DNA from: Hordeum vulgare subsp. vulgare | Lineage: Eukaryota > Streptophyta > Magnoliopsida > Poales > Poaceae | Length of the DNA: 64,000 nucleotides | Reading direction: 5' to 3' | Assembly (NCBI RefSeq): GCF_904849725.1 | Contig: NC_058518.1 | Span: 512,417,225 to 512,481,224, forward strand | Shown: positions 11,987-24,475 of the stretch, piece after piece | How positions within the stretch are numbered: the stretch's first letter is position 1 | Layout: each line of letters begins with the position of its first letter | Translations under genes and position numbers: made by a program | The notes under the pieces: model-generated | The model's database searches: none | Seen by the model: the letters and a program-made list of their open reading frames with translations, nothing else | What the model was told of the DNA's origin: nothing

Positions 11987-14199
11987 TCAAGTTTGAGCTT
12001 GTTGGTCCCCAACTACGTTGGGTCCTAAGAGGTTAATCGCAATCGGCTTGGCAACCCAAATGGTTCTTTTCTTGACACCATTTTGAGTACCAACAAACTT
12101 GGCAAACACATTGCCAACCTTATCCTTCCCAAGGGAATAGATATCATCAATAGTGATTGGGGTGGATAAGTTACCTCTTGTGCAAGACGAAGCGACGTGA
12201 CCCTTCTCACGACATAAGTAGCAACATCCACCCTTTGCTTTCTTCCTAGTTGATTTCTCACCTCGGCGAGTGTTGGCTTGGGTCTTATTGGGAAGAGGCC
12301 TTCCTTCAACTTGTAGCTGAATATGTGATTGAGTTTGTGGCTGCTTCCCTTGTTGCTTGTGACTTTGAGACTTCGTCTTCAGAGGGCAAGATCTAACATG
12401 GTGCCCTTTAACTTTGCACTTGAAGCAAATGATTTTGGCCGAATTCTTGACTTGTTCTAGGCCCCTCTTGTTCTTATTTGAGTTTACTCCAACATCATTT
12501 TTGTCATTCGGAGATGTTTGCTCACACATGACGTTGTTGAGTGTGGACATCCCTTCATGACACTGTTCCAAGTCTTTCTTCAAAGAAGTGACTTGGGCCT
12601 TGACCTCTTCGATTTCCTTTGCACGGTTAGTATCAATGCAAGTACTAGAGGAAGTGTAAGCTTCAATGTTAGAGCAACAAGGCAAGGAAAGTAATTCATC
12701 ACACGACGTAGCAACATTATGAGTAGACGAATTACGAGGACTAGCACATGGAAATATAGTACTTTGACTAGAAGTAGTGCCATTGTCCACATGAGGCTCA
12801 CTTGATGTTACCTTGGTGATGATAGCCTTATGAGCTAACTTTTGCACATTATAGGATGTTAGAAGATCGGCATGAGAGCTTGTGAGCATTACATGGTTTT
12901 CTTCCAACTTCCCATAATTGCTAGTTAGTAAATCAAGTTGAGCACGTAGCTCAATATTCTCCTTCAATGTTGATACTTCAAATGAGGTTGAGTTAGATGT
13001 ACAAGTATCATCAACAATATGAGAGGAGTAAGTAGCAAATAGAGACTTCTCATGAGTAGATTGAAGCTCCTCATAGATCTTAGAGGTTTTGATGAGCTCT
13101 CCCTTGACATTATTGCATTCAAGGAGAAGGACCTCAAAATCCTTTTTAAGTTTATCATGAGCAACTTCAATCTCTCCTTTTGAAGATTTTAAGTCTCTAC
13201 ATGCTTGATGACTCTTCTCAAGTTCATGTTCAAGTTGTTCACTTTTAGCTTGTTCATGATTAAGTGAATCATTACAATTTTCAAAGTAAGCAAGAACATC
13301 TTGGAATCTTTGAAGAGCGTTATTTTTAGCTTTATGAAGAATTTTACTGATCACATAGATATTTCCAGTCAAGTCATCATCATCATTCTCATCGCAAATA
13401 TCATCATTATTGCACAGGGAAGATGATACCTCATTATTACCTCTTGCCATGAGGCACATGTGAACTGGAGGAGTTGATGATGATTCTTTTGGTGAATCAG
13501 ATTCTTCATTAGTCAAAAGTACTTCATATTTCTTGATTTCCCCTAAATGATTAGTCATAGAGCAACTAGGAAGAAACAAGATATTTTGATCAAGAGGACA
13601 CGGGAAAGCAGGCATATCAGCACACACATTTGTCGAGGGATCTTTAGTGAAATGCATGACCTATCAGCACAATAATTTACACTATGTGTGGTGCTAGATA
13701 TGCTCATGTCCATAGAGGCTATGACATTTTCATCAACATATATTTCTTCACTCACCATGTCATTACCTTGTGAGATTGAAGATGCTGAGGTGTGCAAGCA
13801 ATCAGATATGGAAGTAGTGGTGGACTCTTTATGATCGAAAAGAGTGAAGAGCTCATGCACCAACTCCTTCATCATAATATCGTCTTCATCAAGATTGGAC
13901 CCAACATATATATCTTCAAGTTTAGTCCAAACTTCATGAGCTGACTTGCAAGTCGAGATAGACTTAAACACTTCAGGACTTATGGTTCGACGAATGGCAA
14001 GAAAAGCCTCACAATCAAGATACATTTCATTAGTAGATGAAGATGCTTCATCCTTTTTGTCGGCAATCCCTACAAGAACAATTTGTAAAGTATTTGGGCC
14101 CATGGCCCGAAAGTGATGAAGCATACACATTCTCCATAGGGTATAATTTGTGCCATCAAAGTCAAATGTGTCATTGTGCACTAATCCAATAGTCGACAT
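11987..14199 (-). pseudogene. gag: Copia-type gag (UBN2/DUF4219, coiled coil, two zinc knuckles), frameshifted
   Basis: Nucleocapsid/capsid polyprotein of the outer element. It begins at ATG 14199 with a gag N-terminus (FDFDGTNYTLWRMCM, then SAHEVWTKLEDIYVGSN), as in DUF4219/UBN2 families. This frame breaks near 13660-13690 and continues in another frame to a stop at 11987, so a single-base-scale frameshift splits one long gag. The second part is acidic, then strongly coiled-coil (heptad Leu/Glu/Lys between about 13340 and 12560). It ends with two CX2CX4HX4C zinc knuckles (CFKCKVKGHHVRSC near 12400 and CYLCREKGHVASSC near 12200). No protease follows. Whether the frameshift is decay or a translated shift cannot be told here; decay is likelier. 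Confidence 0.8.
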
Positions 14200-14241
14200 C
14201 GATACTCTCTAGATCATGAAACCTAATTAAAGAGAGACCTT

Positions 14242-14253
14242 GCTCTGATACCA
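14242..14253 (-). promoter_or_regulatory. primer-binding site (tRNA-iMet type)
   Basis: The minus-strand TGGTATCAGAGC, two bases inside the 5' LTR, matches the initiator-Met tRNA PBS used by most plant Copia elements. It fixes the element's orientation. Confidence 0.9.
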
Positions 14254-14255
14254 AT

Positions 14256-16300
14256 TGAAAGGACCACGATGACGCCTAGAGGGGGGGGGGTGAATAGGCT
14301 ATTTAAAAACTTCTTCGGATTTGGCTTAAACCTAATGCAGAAATAAACTAAGAGGATACTTTTCAAGCACAAATCCTAAATGCAATAGGCACCGCAACGT
14401 GCACCAACAACACGATCTACCAAGATGGACACAACACGGTTACTAACAAGCACAAGTAAGTTACACAAACTTACTTGAGCTATATCACACGACAAGTAGG
14501 TGAACGACACAAGATACTAGATCACACTATAGCACACGATATATCAAAAGCTGCAAGTGTGAACGTGTGGATATAGAGGGTATGCTTGAACGATTAATCT
14601 TGTACAAAGAAATAGCCAACACAATATAATGAGCACAAACAATATGCAATGTATGTATGCTCAAGTAACACAAGTAAACCACAAGTAAGGAGTTAGGGTT
14701 AAGGATAACCAAGGTCACTGAGACAAAGATGTATCCCGATGTTCACTTCCTTGGAGGGAAGCTAGTCACCGTTAGAGAGGTGGATGTTACCACGAAGGCA
14801 CACCAACGCCACGAAGGCTCACTCTATTCTCCCTTTGATATAACACCACGAAGGCGTTTCTCAACCACTAGTGGTAAGCCTTTGAGGTGGCTTCCAAACC
14901 CTCACAAACTTTTCTGGGGAAATCACACGGATTGATTCCTCTCCGAAGAACTCCTACTGCCTAGGAGTCTCCAACCTCCAAGAGTAACAAGATCACGGGG
15001 AATGCTCAAAACTTGCTCAAATCTCAAATAGCTTGGGTTGAGAGGAGGAGAGGGAGACGATCTATCTTTTGATTGGAACAACTCTCAAAGGGGCTCACAA
15101 ATGCTCTTGGGATCTAAGATTTGGTGTGAGCAAATGTGTGTGAGGTAGAAATGTGTTCTTATGAGGATATGGCTGTGTTGGGCCCCCTCTCACGAAGTGG
15201 GAGGGGGGGGTATTTATAGTGGAGAAGGGAAAGTGACCGTTGGGGTCACTCAAGTCTGACAGTGGTCGGACATCCGGCAGTTCTCGGATGTCCGGACTCC
15301 CACAAGGGGTCGGATGTCCGACAGGGGTCGGTCGTCCGAGGGATGTAAATATATCAGGAACCACTGTGTAGTCGAACAGGGACCGGACGTCCGGAGGAAG
15401 GTCGGACGTCCGGCCCTCGGACGATAGGAGGAGGCCGGAAGTCCGAGTTATTTGACTCAAATTTCTCTGGTGCAAGGTTCTGATTTTCCGAAGGGGGTCG
15501 GACATGCGGGCCTTGGACGTCCAGAGGAGAGTCGGACGTTCGGGCCTCGGACGTCCGGAGAGAGCCGGAAGTCCGAGTTATTTGACTCTGGATTTCTCTG
15601 GTATAAGGTTCCGGATTTCTGAAGTGGTCGGGCGTCCGTCCCTCGGACGTCCGGAGGAAGCCGGATGTCCGAGGCATTGGTTCTGTTTTCAGATAACAGC
15701 AGAGGAGTGGAGATGTGGTATGAACAGAAAAGTAGAGATGTAGTTTGAGCAAGTTCATCGCAAAGCCTGTGATCCCCTCTTAATAGTGCGGGATCCCTAA
15801 AGACTCAAGAATCATAAAAGGGGTACTGATGATCCATACTTGAGTGTATACTTTTATTCGTTGATCATCACTCCGCACCACTAACATCAAAGGAACTGAT
15901 ACCTTTGAGTTAGCCCTTTCACTTGAGCTTGATGTTGTTGTTCCTTCTTGGCTCAAGTTGAAAGCAAGACATGATGAAGTCTTCAAGAAGCTCTCCCATA
16001 CACAATGTGGAAAGCCTAGCTTATGTATTCATCTTCATTTGTCCACCATGTGAACATCCACAAGAATCAAGCATGTAGTGCTCAGGAATGCTTACTTGAT
16101 CTTGTCCTTGTTAGCACATGAGCTTGTCCTTATCAACACATGATCAATAACAATAGTTTCAATGATATATTCGTGCTGATCCACTTGAACTTGCACACCA
16201 CAATCTTGATGACGATCACCACTTGACGTCATCCTTCATGGGTTGTATGAGATCTTCCTTTTGACGCAAGCCCATGGAAGCACACCTAACCCCCACATAG
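14256..16300 (-). repeat. 5' LTR of the Sirevirus-like element, left portion
   Basis: Homologous to 6432-8476. It is cut at 16300 by element A, whose 5-bp target duplication catag occupies 16296-16300 and 33854-33858. The rest of this LTR is at 33859-34201. The GGACGTCCG array lies at about 15255-15680 and has one extra unit (about 15500-15545) compared with the other LTR. Confidence 0.95.
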
Positions 16301-18119
16301 TGTTGGAATTATGCCCTAGAGGCAATAATAAATATAGTTATTATTATAATTCCTGTATCAAGATAATCGTTTATTATCCATGCTATAATTGTATTGAATG
16401 AAGACTTATATACATGTGTGGATACATAGACAAAACACTGTCCCTAGCAAGCCTCTAGTTGGCTAGCCAGTTGATCAACGATAGTCAGTGTCTTCTGATT
16501 ATGAATAAGGTGTTGTTGCTTGATAACTGGATCACGTCATTAGGAGAATCACGTGATGGACTAGACCCAAACTAATAGACGTAGCATGTTGATCGTGTCA
16601 TTTTATTGCTACTGTTTTCTGCGTGTCAAGTATTTGTTCCTATGACCATGAGATCATATAACTCACTAACACCGGAGGAATACTTTGTGTGTATCAAACG
16701 TCGCAACGTAACTGGGTGACTATAAAGATGCTCTACAGGTATCTCCGAAGGTGTTCGTTGAGTTAGTATGGATCGAGACTGGGATTTGTCACTCCGTGTG
16801 ACAGAGAGGTATCTCGGGGCCCACTCGGTAATACAACATCACACACAAGCCTTGCAAGCAATGTGACTTAGTGTAAGTTGCAGGATCTTGTATTACGGAA
16901 CGAGTAAAGAGACTTGCCGGTAAACGAGATTGAAATAGGTATGCGTATACTGACGATCGAATCTCGGACAAGTAACATACCGAAGGACAAAGGGAATGAC
17001 ATACGGGATTATATGAATCCTTGGCACTGAGGTTCAAACGATAAGATCTTCGTAGAATATGTAGGATCCAATATGGGCATCCAGGTCCCGCTATTGGATA
17101 TTGACCGAGGAGTCTCTCGGGTCATGTCTACATAGTTCTCGAACCCGCAGGGTCTGCACACTTAAGGTTCGACATTGTTTTATGCGTATTTGAGTTATAT
17201 GGTTGGTTACCGAATGTTGTTCGGAGTCCCGGATGAGATCATGGACGTCACGAGGGTTTCTGGAATGGTCCAGAAATGAAGATTGATATATAGGATGACC
17301 TCATTTGATTACCGGAAGGTTTTCGGAGTTACCGGGAATGACGAATGGGTTCCGGGAGTTCACCGGCGGGGGGGGGGGGGGGGGCAACCCACCCCGGGGA
17401 AGCCCATAGGCATTGGGGGTGGCGCACCAGCCCTTAGTGGGCTGGTGGGACAGCCCAAGAGAGCCCTATGCGCCATAGGAAGAAAAATCAAAGAGAAAAG
17501 AAAAAAAGAGGAGGTGGGAAAAGGGGGAAGGACTCCTCCTTCCAAACCTAGTTGGACTCGGTTTGGAAGGGGAGGGTTTCCCCTTAGGTTTGGCCGACCC
17601 CCTTGGGAGTCCTTGGACCCCAAGGCAAGGCTCCCCCCTCCCCCCCTATATATACGGAGGTTTTAGGGCTGATTTGACACAACTTTGCCACGGCAGCCCG
17701 ACCACATATCTCCACGGTTTTACCTCTAGATCGCGTTTCTGCGGAGCTCGGGCGGAGCCCTGCTGAGACGAGATCATCACCAACCTCCGGAGCGCCGTCA
17801 CGCTGCCGGAGAACTCTTCTACCTCTCTGTCTCTCTTGCTGGATCAAGAAGGCCGAGATCATCGTCGAGCTGTACGTGTGCTGAACGTGGAGGTGCCGTC
17901 CGTTCGGCACTAGATCGTGGGACTGATCGCGGGATTGTTCGCGGGGCGGATCGAGGGACGTGAGGACGTTCCACTACATCAACTGCGTTCACTAACGCAT
18001 CTGTTGTACGGTCTACAAGGGTACGTAGATCACACATCCCCTCTCGTAGATGGACATCACCATGATAGGTCTTCGTGCGCGTAGGAAATTTTTTGTTTCC
18101 CATGCGACGTTCCCCAACA
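16301..18119 (+). repeat. 5' LTR of element A (1819 bp), with TATA box
   Basis: The LTR runs from TGTTGG to CCAACA. A TATA box (tatatata, 17647-17654) lies behind a G/C-rich stretch and a poly-G run (about 17369-17384), the usual place for the R-region start. The next bases (ggcatcatgagc, 18122-18133) are where the primer-binding site belongs, but they match the initiator-Met type only loosely. Confidence 0.9.
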
Positions 18120-19376
18120 GCGGCATCATGAGCTATGTTCATGCGTAGATGTCTTCTCGAGTAGAACACAAAAGTTTTTGTGGGCGGTGATGTGCGTTTT
18201 GCTGCCCTCCTTAGTCTTTTCTTGATTCTGCGGTATTGTTGGATCGAAGCGGCTCGGACCGACATTACTCGTACGCTTACGAGAGACTGGTTTCATCGCT
18301 ACGAGTAACTCCGTTGCTCAAAGATGACTGGCGGGTGTCAGTTTCTCCAGCTTTAGTTGAATCGGATTTGACCGAGGAGGTCCTTGGATGAGGTTAAATA
18401 GCAACTCATATATCTCCGTTGTGGTGTTTGCGTAAGTAAGATGCGATCCTACTAGATACCCATGGTCACCACGTAAAACATGCAACAACAAAATTAGAGG
18501 ACGTCTAACTTGTTTTTGCAGGGTATGCTTGTGATGTGATATGGCCAACAATGTGATGTGATATATTGGATGTATGAGATGATCATGTTGTAATAGAAAA
18601 TATCGACTTGCACGTCGATGGTACGGCAACCGGCAGGAGCCATAGGGCTGTCTTTATAACTAACGTTTGTGCTTGCAGATGCGTTTACTATTTTGCTAGG
18701 ATGTAGCTTTAGTAGTAATAGCATGAGTAGCACGACAACCCCGATGGCGACACGTTGATGGAGATCATGGTGTGGCGCCGGTGACAAGAAGATCGTGCCG
18801 GTGCTTTGGTGATGGAGATCAATAAGCACGTGATGATGGCCATATCATGTCACTTATGAATTGCATGTGATGTTAATCCTTTTATGCACCTTATTTTGCT
18901 TAGAACGACGGTAGCATTATGAGGTGATCTCTCACTAAAATTTCAAGACGGAATTGTGTTCTCCCCGACTATGCACCGTTGCTACAGTTCGTCGTTTCGA
19001 GACACCACGTGATGATCGGGTGTGATAGACTCAACGTTCACATACAACGGGTGCAAAATAGTTGCGCACGCGGAACACTCGGGTTAAGCTTGACGAGCCT
19101 AGCATGTGCAGACATGGCCTCGGAACACATGAGACCGAAAGGTCGATCATGAATCATATAGATGATATGATTAGCATAGGGATGCTTACCACTGAAACTA
19201 TACTCAACTCACGTGATGATCGGACTTGAGCTAGTGTAAGTGGATCATGAAACCACTCAAATGACTAGAGAGATGTACTTTTTGAGTGGGAGTTTAGCGA
19301 GTAATTTGATTAAGTTAAACTCTAATTATCTTGAACATAGTCTAAGTCCACTTTGAATATATTTGTGTTGTAGATC
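18120..19376 (+). other. untranslated leader of element A
   Basis: About 1.26 kb between LTR and gag start, as in BARE/Angela elements. No open frame of interest. It contains the conserved-looking phrase cacgtgatgatcgggtgtgatag (19008-19027 region), also present in element B's leader near 27148. Confidence 0.7.
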
Positions 19377-22300
19377 ATGGCTCACGCGACAGTCACCCTG
19401 AATTTTAATACGTTCCTAGAGAAAGCTAAGTTGAAAGATGATGGAAGCAACTTTGTAGACTAGGCTCGTAATCTTAAGCTAATCTTACAAGCTGGGAAGA
19501 AGGATTATGTCCTTAATGCTGCGCTAGGAGATGAACCACCCGCTACGGCTGATCAGGATGTTAAGAACGCTTGGTTAGCACGTAAGGAGGACTACTCAGT
19601 AGTTCAATGTGCAGTCTTGTATGGCTTAGAACCGGGACTTCAACGTCGCTTTGAGCGTCATGGAGCATTTGAGAGGTTCCAGGAGTTGAAGTTTATCTTT
19701 CAGAAGAACGCCCGTATCGAGAGGTATGAGACCTCCGATAAATTCTATGCTTGTAAGATGGAGGAGAACTCGTCTGTGAGTGAACATGTGCTCAAAATGT
19801 CTGGGTACTCAAACCATCTAGCTAAGCTGGGGATTGAACTCCCGCAAGAAGCTATCACTGACAGAATCCTTCAATCACTGCCGCCAAGCTATAAAGGCTT
19901 TGTGTTGAACTACAACATGCAAGGGATGAACAAGTCTCCCGGCGAGTTGTTTGCGATGCTGAAAGTCGCAGAGTCTGAACTCCGTAAAGAGCATCAAGTG
20001 TTGATGGTGAATAAGACCACTAGTTTCAAGAGAAACAGCAAAGGCAAGAAGGGTAATTCAAAGAAGAGCGGCAAGCCTGTTGCCACTCCGACGAAGAAAC
20101 CCAAAGCTGGACCTAAGCCTGAAACAAAGTGTTACTATTGAAAGGGTATGGGTCACTGGAAGCGCAATTGCCCCAAGTATCTGGCTGATAAGAAGGCGGG
20201 CAAAGAAAAATCAGGTATATTTGATATACATGTTATTGATGTGTACTTAACCGGCTCTCGCAGTGCTGCCTGGGTATTCGATACCGGTTCTGTTGCTCAT
20301 ATTTGCAACTCGAAACAGGAACTGCGGAATAGACGAAGGCTGGCGAAAGATGAAGTGACGATGCGTGTAGGAAATGGTTCCAAGGTTGATGCAATCGCCG
20401 TCGGCACAGTTTCACTTCAGTTACCATCAGGATTAGTTATGAACTTGAATCATTGTTATTTAGTGCCTACGTTGAGCATGAACATTATATCTGGATCTTG
20501 TTTATTGCGAGACGGTTACTCTTTGAAGTCAGAGAATAATGGTTGTTCTATTTCTATGAGTAACATCTTTTATGGTCATGCACCCAATGTGAGAGGATTG
20601 TTCATATTAAATCTTGATAGTGATACACACATACATAACATTGATACCAAAAGAGTTAGAGTTAACAATGATAGCGCCATATTTTTGTGGCACTGCCGCT
20701 TAGGTCATATTGGTGTAAAGCGCATGAAGAAACTCCATGCCGATGAACTTTTGGAGTCACTTGACTTTGATTCACTTGACACGTGTGAACCATGCCTCAT
20801 GGGCAAGATGACTAAAACTCCGTTCTCCGGAACAATGGAGCGTGCAAGTGACTTGTTGGAAATCATACATACCGATGTGTGTGGTCCAATGAGCGTAGAG
20901 GCACGCGGCGGATATCGTTATTTTCTCACCTTCACAGACGATTTGAGTAGATATGGTTATGTCTACTTAATGAAGCACAAGTCTGAAACATTTGAAAAGT
21001 TCAAGCAATTTCAGAGTGAAGTTGAAAATCATCGTAACAAGAAGATCAAGTTCCTACGGTCTGATCGTGGGGGTGAATATCTGAGTTTCGAGTTTGGTGC
21101 TCACTTAAGACAATGTGGAATTGTTTCACAGTTGACACCGCCTGGAACACCACAGCGTAATGGTGTGTCCGAACGTCGTAATCGTACTCTATTAGAGATG
21201 GTGCGATCTATGATGTCTCTTACCGATTTGCCACTATCGTTTTGGGGTTATGCATTAGAAACAGCTGCATTCACTTTAAATAGGGCACCATCAAAATCCG
21301 TTGAGACGACACCATACGAACTGTGGTATGGCAAAAGGCCAAAGTTGTCGTTTCTTAAAGTTTGGGGATGTGATGCTTATGTCAAAAAGCTTCAGCCTGA
21401 AAAGCTGGAACCCAAAGCGGAAAAGTGCATCTTCATAGGTTACCCAAAAGAGACAGTTGGGTACACCTTCTATCTCAAATCCGAGGGCAAAGTGTTTGTT
21501 GCTAAAAACGGAGCTTTTCTCGAGAAGGAGTTTCTCTCGAGAGAATTGAGTGGGAGTGAGATAGAACTTGACGAGGTTGTCGAACCTCTCATCCCTCTGG
21601 ATGGTGGCGCAGGGCAAGGGGAAACCTCTGTCGTTGCGACGTCGGTTGAGGAGGAAGTTAATGATGATGATCATGAAACTCCGGTTCAAGTTTCTGTCAA
21701 ACCACACAGGTCGACGAGACCACGTGCTGCTCGAGAGTGGTACGGTAATCCCGTCTTGTCAATCATGTTGTTAGACAACAATGAACCTGTAAATTATGAA
21801 GAAGCAATGGTGGGCCCAGATTCAAGATAGGATCCATGTATGAGAACAAAGTGTGGACTTTGGAAGTATTACCTGAGGGCCGCAAGGCTATTCAGAACAA
21901 ATGGATCTTTAAGAGGAAGACGGACGCTGACGGCAATGTGACCGTTTATAAAGCTCGACTTGTGGCAAAGGGTTTTTCACAAGTTCAAGGAGTTGACTAC
22001 GATGAGACATTCTCACCCGTAGCGATGCTTAAGTCCGTCAGAATCATGTTAGCAATAGCTGCATTTTTCGATTATGAAATATGGCAGATGGATGTCAAAA
22101 CGGCGTTCCTCAACGGTTTCCTTAAGGAAGAGTTGTATATGATGCAACCCGAAGGTTTTGTCGATCCTAAGAATGCTAACAAGGTGTGCAAGCTCCAGCG
22201 ATCCATTTATGGACTGGTGCAAGCATCTCGGAGTTGGAACAAACGCTTTGATGAGGTGATCAAAGCATTTGGGTTTATACAAGTGGTTGGAGAATCTTGT

Positions 22301-23329
22301 ATTTACAAGAAAGTGAGTGGGAGCTCTGTGGCGTTTCTAATATTATATGTGGATGACATATTGCTGATTGGAAACAACGTAGAGTTTTTGGAGAGCATAA
22401 AGGATTACTTGAATAAAAGTTTCTCTATGAAGGACCTAGTAGAAGCTGCTTACATTCTAGGCATTAAGATCTACAGGGATAGATCAAAACGCGTGATAGG
22501 ACTTTCACAAAGCACATACCTTGATAAAGTTTTGAAGAGGTTCAAAATGGGACAGTCCAAGAAAGGGTTCTTGCCAGTTTTACAAGGTACGAGATTCAGT
22601 AAGACTCAGTGCCCAGCAACTGATGAAGATAGAGAGCATATGCGCTCCGTCCCCTATGCTTCAGCCATAGGTTTTATCATGTATGCAATGTTGTGCACTA
22701 GACCGGACGTTAGCCTGGCCATAAGTATGGCAGGTAGGTTCCAGAGTAATCCAGGAGTGGATCACTGGACGGCGGTCAAGAATATCCTGAAGTACCTGAA
22801 AAGGACTAAGGAGATGTTTCTCGTGTATGGAAGTGACGAAGAGCTCGCCGTAAAAGGTTACGTTGATGCAAGCTTTGACACAGATCCGGACGACTCTAAG
22901 TCGCAAACCGGATACGTATTTATTCTTAATGGGGGTGCGGTAAGCTGGTGCAGTTCCAAGCAGAGCGTCGTAGCAGATTCTACATGTGAAGCGGAGTACA
23001 TGGCTGCCTCGGAGGCGGCTAAGGAGGGTGTCTGGATGAAGCAGTTCATGACGGATCTTGGAGTGGTGCCAAGCGCACTGAATCCAATAACCTTGTTCTG
23101 TGACAACACGGGTGCCATTGCCCTAGCAAAGGAACCACGGTTTCACAAGAAGTCGAGACACATCAAACGACGCTTCAACCTCATCCGCGACTACGTCGAA
23201 GGGGAGGACGTAAATATATGCAAAGTGCACACGGATCTGAATGTAGCAGACCCGCTAACTAAACCTCTTCCACGGGCAAAGCATGATCAACACCAGAACT
23301 GTATGGGTGTTAGATTTATTACAATGTAA
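19377..23329 (+). pseudogene. gag-pol: Copia gag-pol polyprotein of element A, decayed
   Basis: Polyprotein for capsid, protease, integrase, reverse transcriptase and RNase H. The ATG at 19377 is in frame with the downstream parts. Breaks seen: TAG at 19461-19463 (Trp codon in element B); TGA at 20139-20141, which replaces the second Cys of the gag zinc knuckle (CYY-stop-KGMGHWKRNC); and a 28-bp deletion near 21820 relative to B, which shifts the frame and ends the upstream part at 21830. Motifs: protease VFDTGSVAHI (about 20275), GAG-pre-integrase LWHCRLGHIG (about 20690), integrase core with SDRGGEY (about 21060) and SERRNRT (about 21170), RT YVDDILLIGN (about 22350), RNase H YVDASFDTDP and CEAEYMAASEA (about 22860-23015). 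Normal length for the family, but non-functional. Confidence 0.9.
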
Positions 23330-23381
23330 TTCGCATGATGATGTGAGGGCTAGATTATTGACTCTAGTGCAAGTGGTAGAC

Positions 23382-24475
23382 TGTTGGAATTATGCCCTAG
23401 AGGCAATAATAAATATAGTTATTATTATAATTCCTGTATCAAGATAATCGTTTATTATCCATGCTATAATTGTATTAAATGAAGACGTATATACATGTGT
23501 GGATACATAGACAAAACACTGTCCCTAGCAAGCCTCTAGTTGGCTAGCCAGTTGATCAACGATAGTCAGTGTCTTCTGATTATGAATAAGGTGTTGTTGC
23601 TTGATAACTGGATCACGTCATTAGGAGAATCACGTGATGGACTAGACCCAAACTAATAGACGTAGCATGTTGATCGTTGAGTTAGTATGGATCGAGACTG
23701 GGATTTGTCACTCCGTCTGACAGAGAGGTATCTCGGGGCCCACTCGGTAATACAACATCACACACAAGCCTTGCAAGCAATGTGACTTAGTGTAAGTTGC
23801 GGGATCTTGTATTACGGAACGAGTAAAGAGACTTGCCGGTAAACGAGATTGAAATAGGTATGCGTATACTGACGATCGAATCTCGGGCAAGTAACATACC
23901 GAAGGACAAAGGGAATGACATACGGGATTATATGAATCCTTGGCACTGAGTTTCAAACGATAAGATCTTCGCAGAATATGTAGGATCCAATATGGGCATC
24001 CAGGTCCCGCTATTGGATATTGACCGAGGAGTCTCTCAGGTCATGTCTACATAGTTCTCGAACCCGCAGGGTCTGCACACTTAAGGTTCAACGTTGTTTT
24101 ATGCGTATTTGAGTTATATGGTTGGTTACCGAATGTTGTTCGGAGTCCCGGATGAGATCACGGACGTCACGAGGGTTTCCGGAATGGTCCGGAAACGAAG
24201 ATTGATATATAGGATGACCTCATTTGATTACCGGAAGGTTTTCGGAGTTACTGGGAATGTATTGGGAATGACGAATGGGTTCCGGGAGTTCACCGGGGGG
24301 GGGGGGGGCAACCCACCCCGGGGAAGCCCATAAGCATTGGGGGTGGCGCACCAGCCCTTAATGGGCTGGTGGGACAGCCCAAGAGAGCCCTATGCGCCAT
24401 AGGAAGAAAAATCAAAGAGAAAAAAAAGAGGAGGTGGGAAAAAGGGGGAAGGACTCCTCCTTCCAAACCTAGTTG
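23382..24475 (+). repeat. 3' LTR of element A, left portion, with 162-bp deletion
   Basis: It begins TGTTGGAATT after the PPT-like gcaagtggtaga. Compared with the 5' LTR, the bases equivalent to 16597-16758 are missing at about 23677. The deletion joins two copies of tcgt, so it looks like microhomology-mediated loss. The LTR is cut at 24475 by element B (target duplication agttg, 24471-24475 and 33283-33287). Confidence 0.95.
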
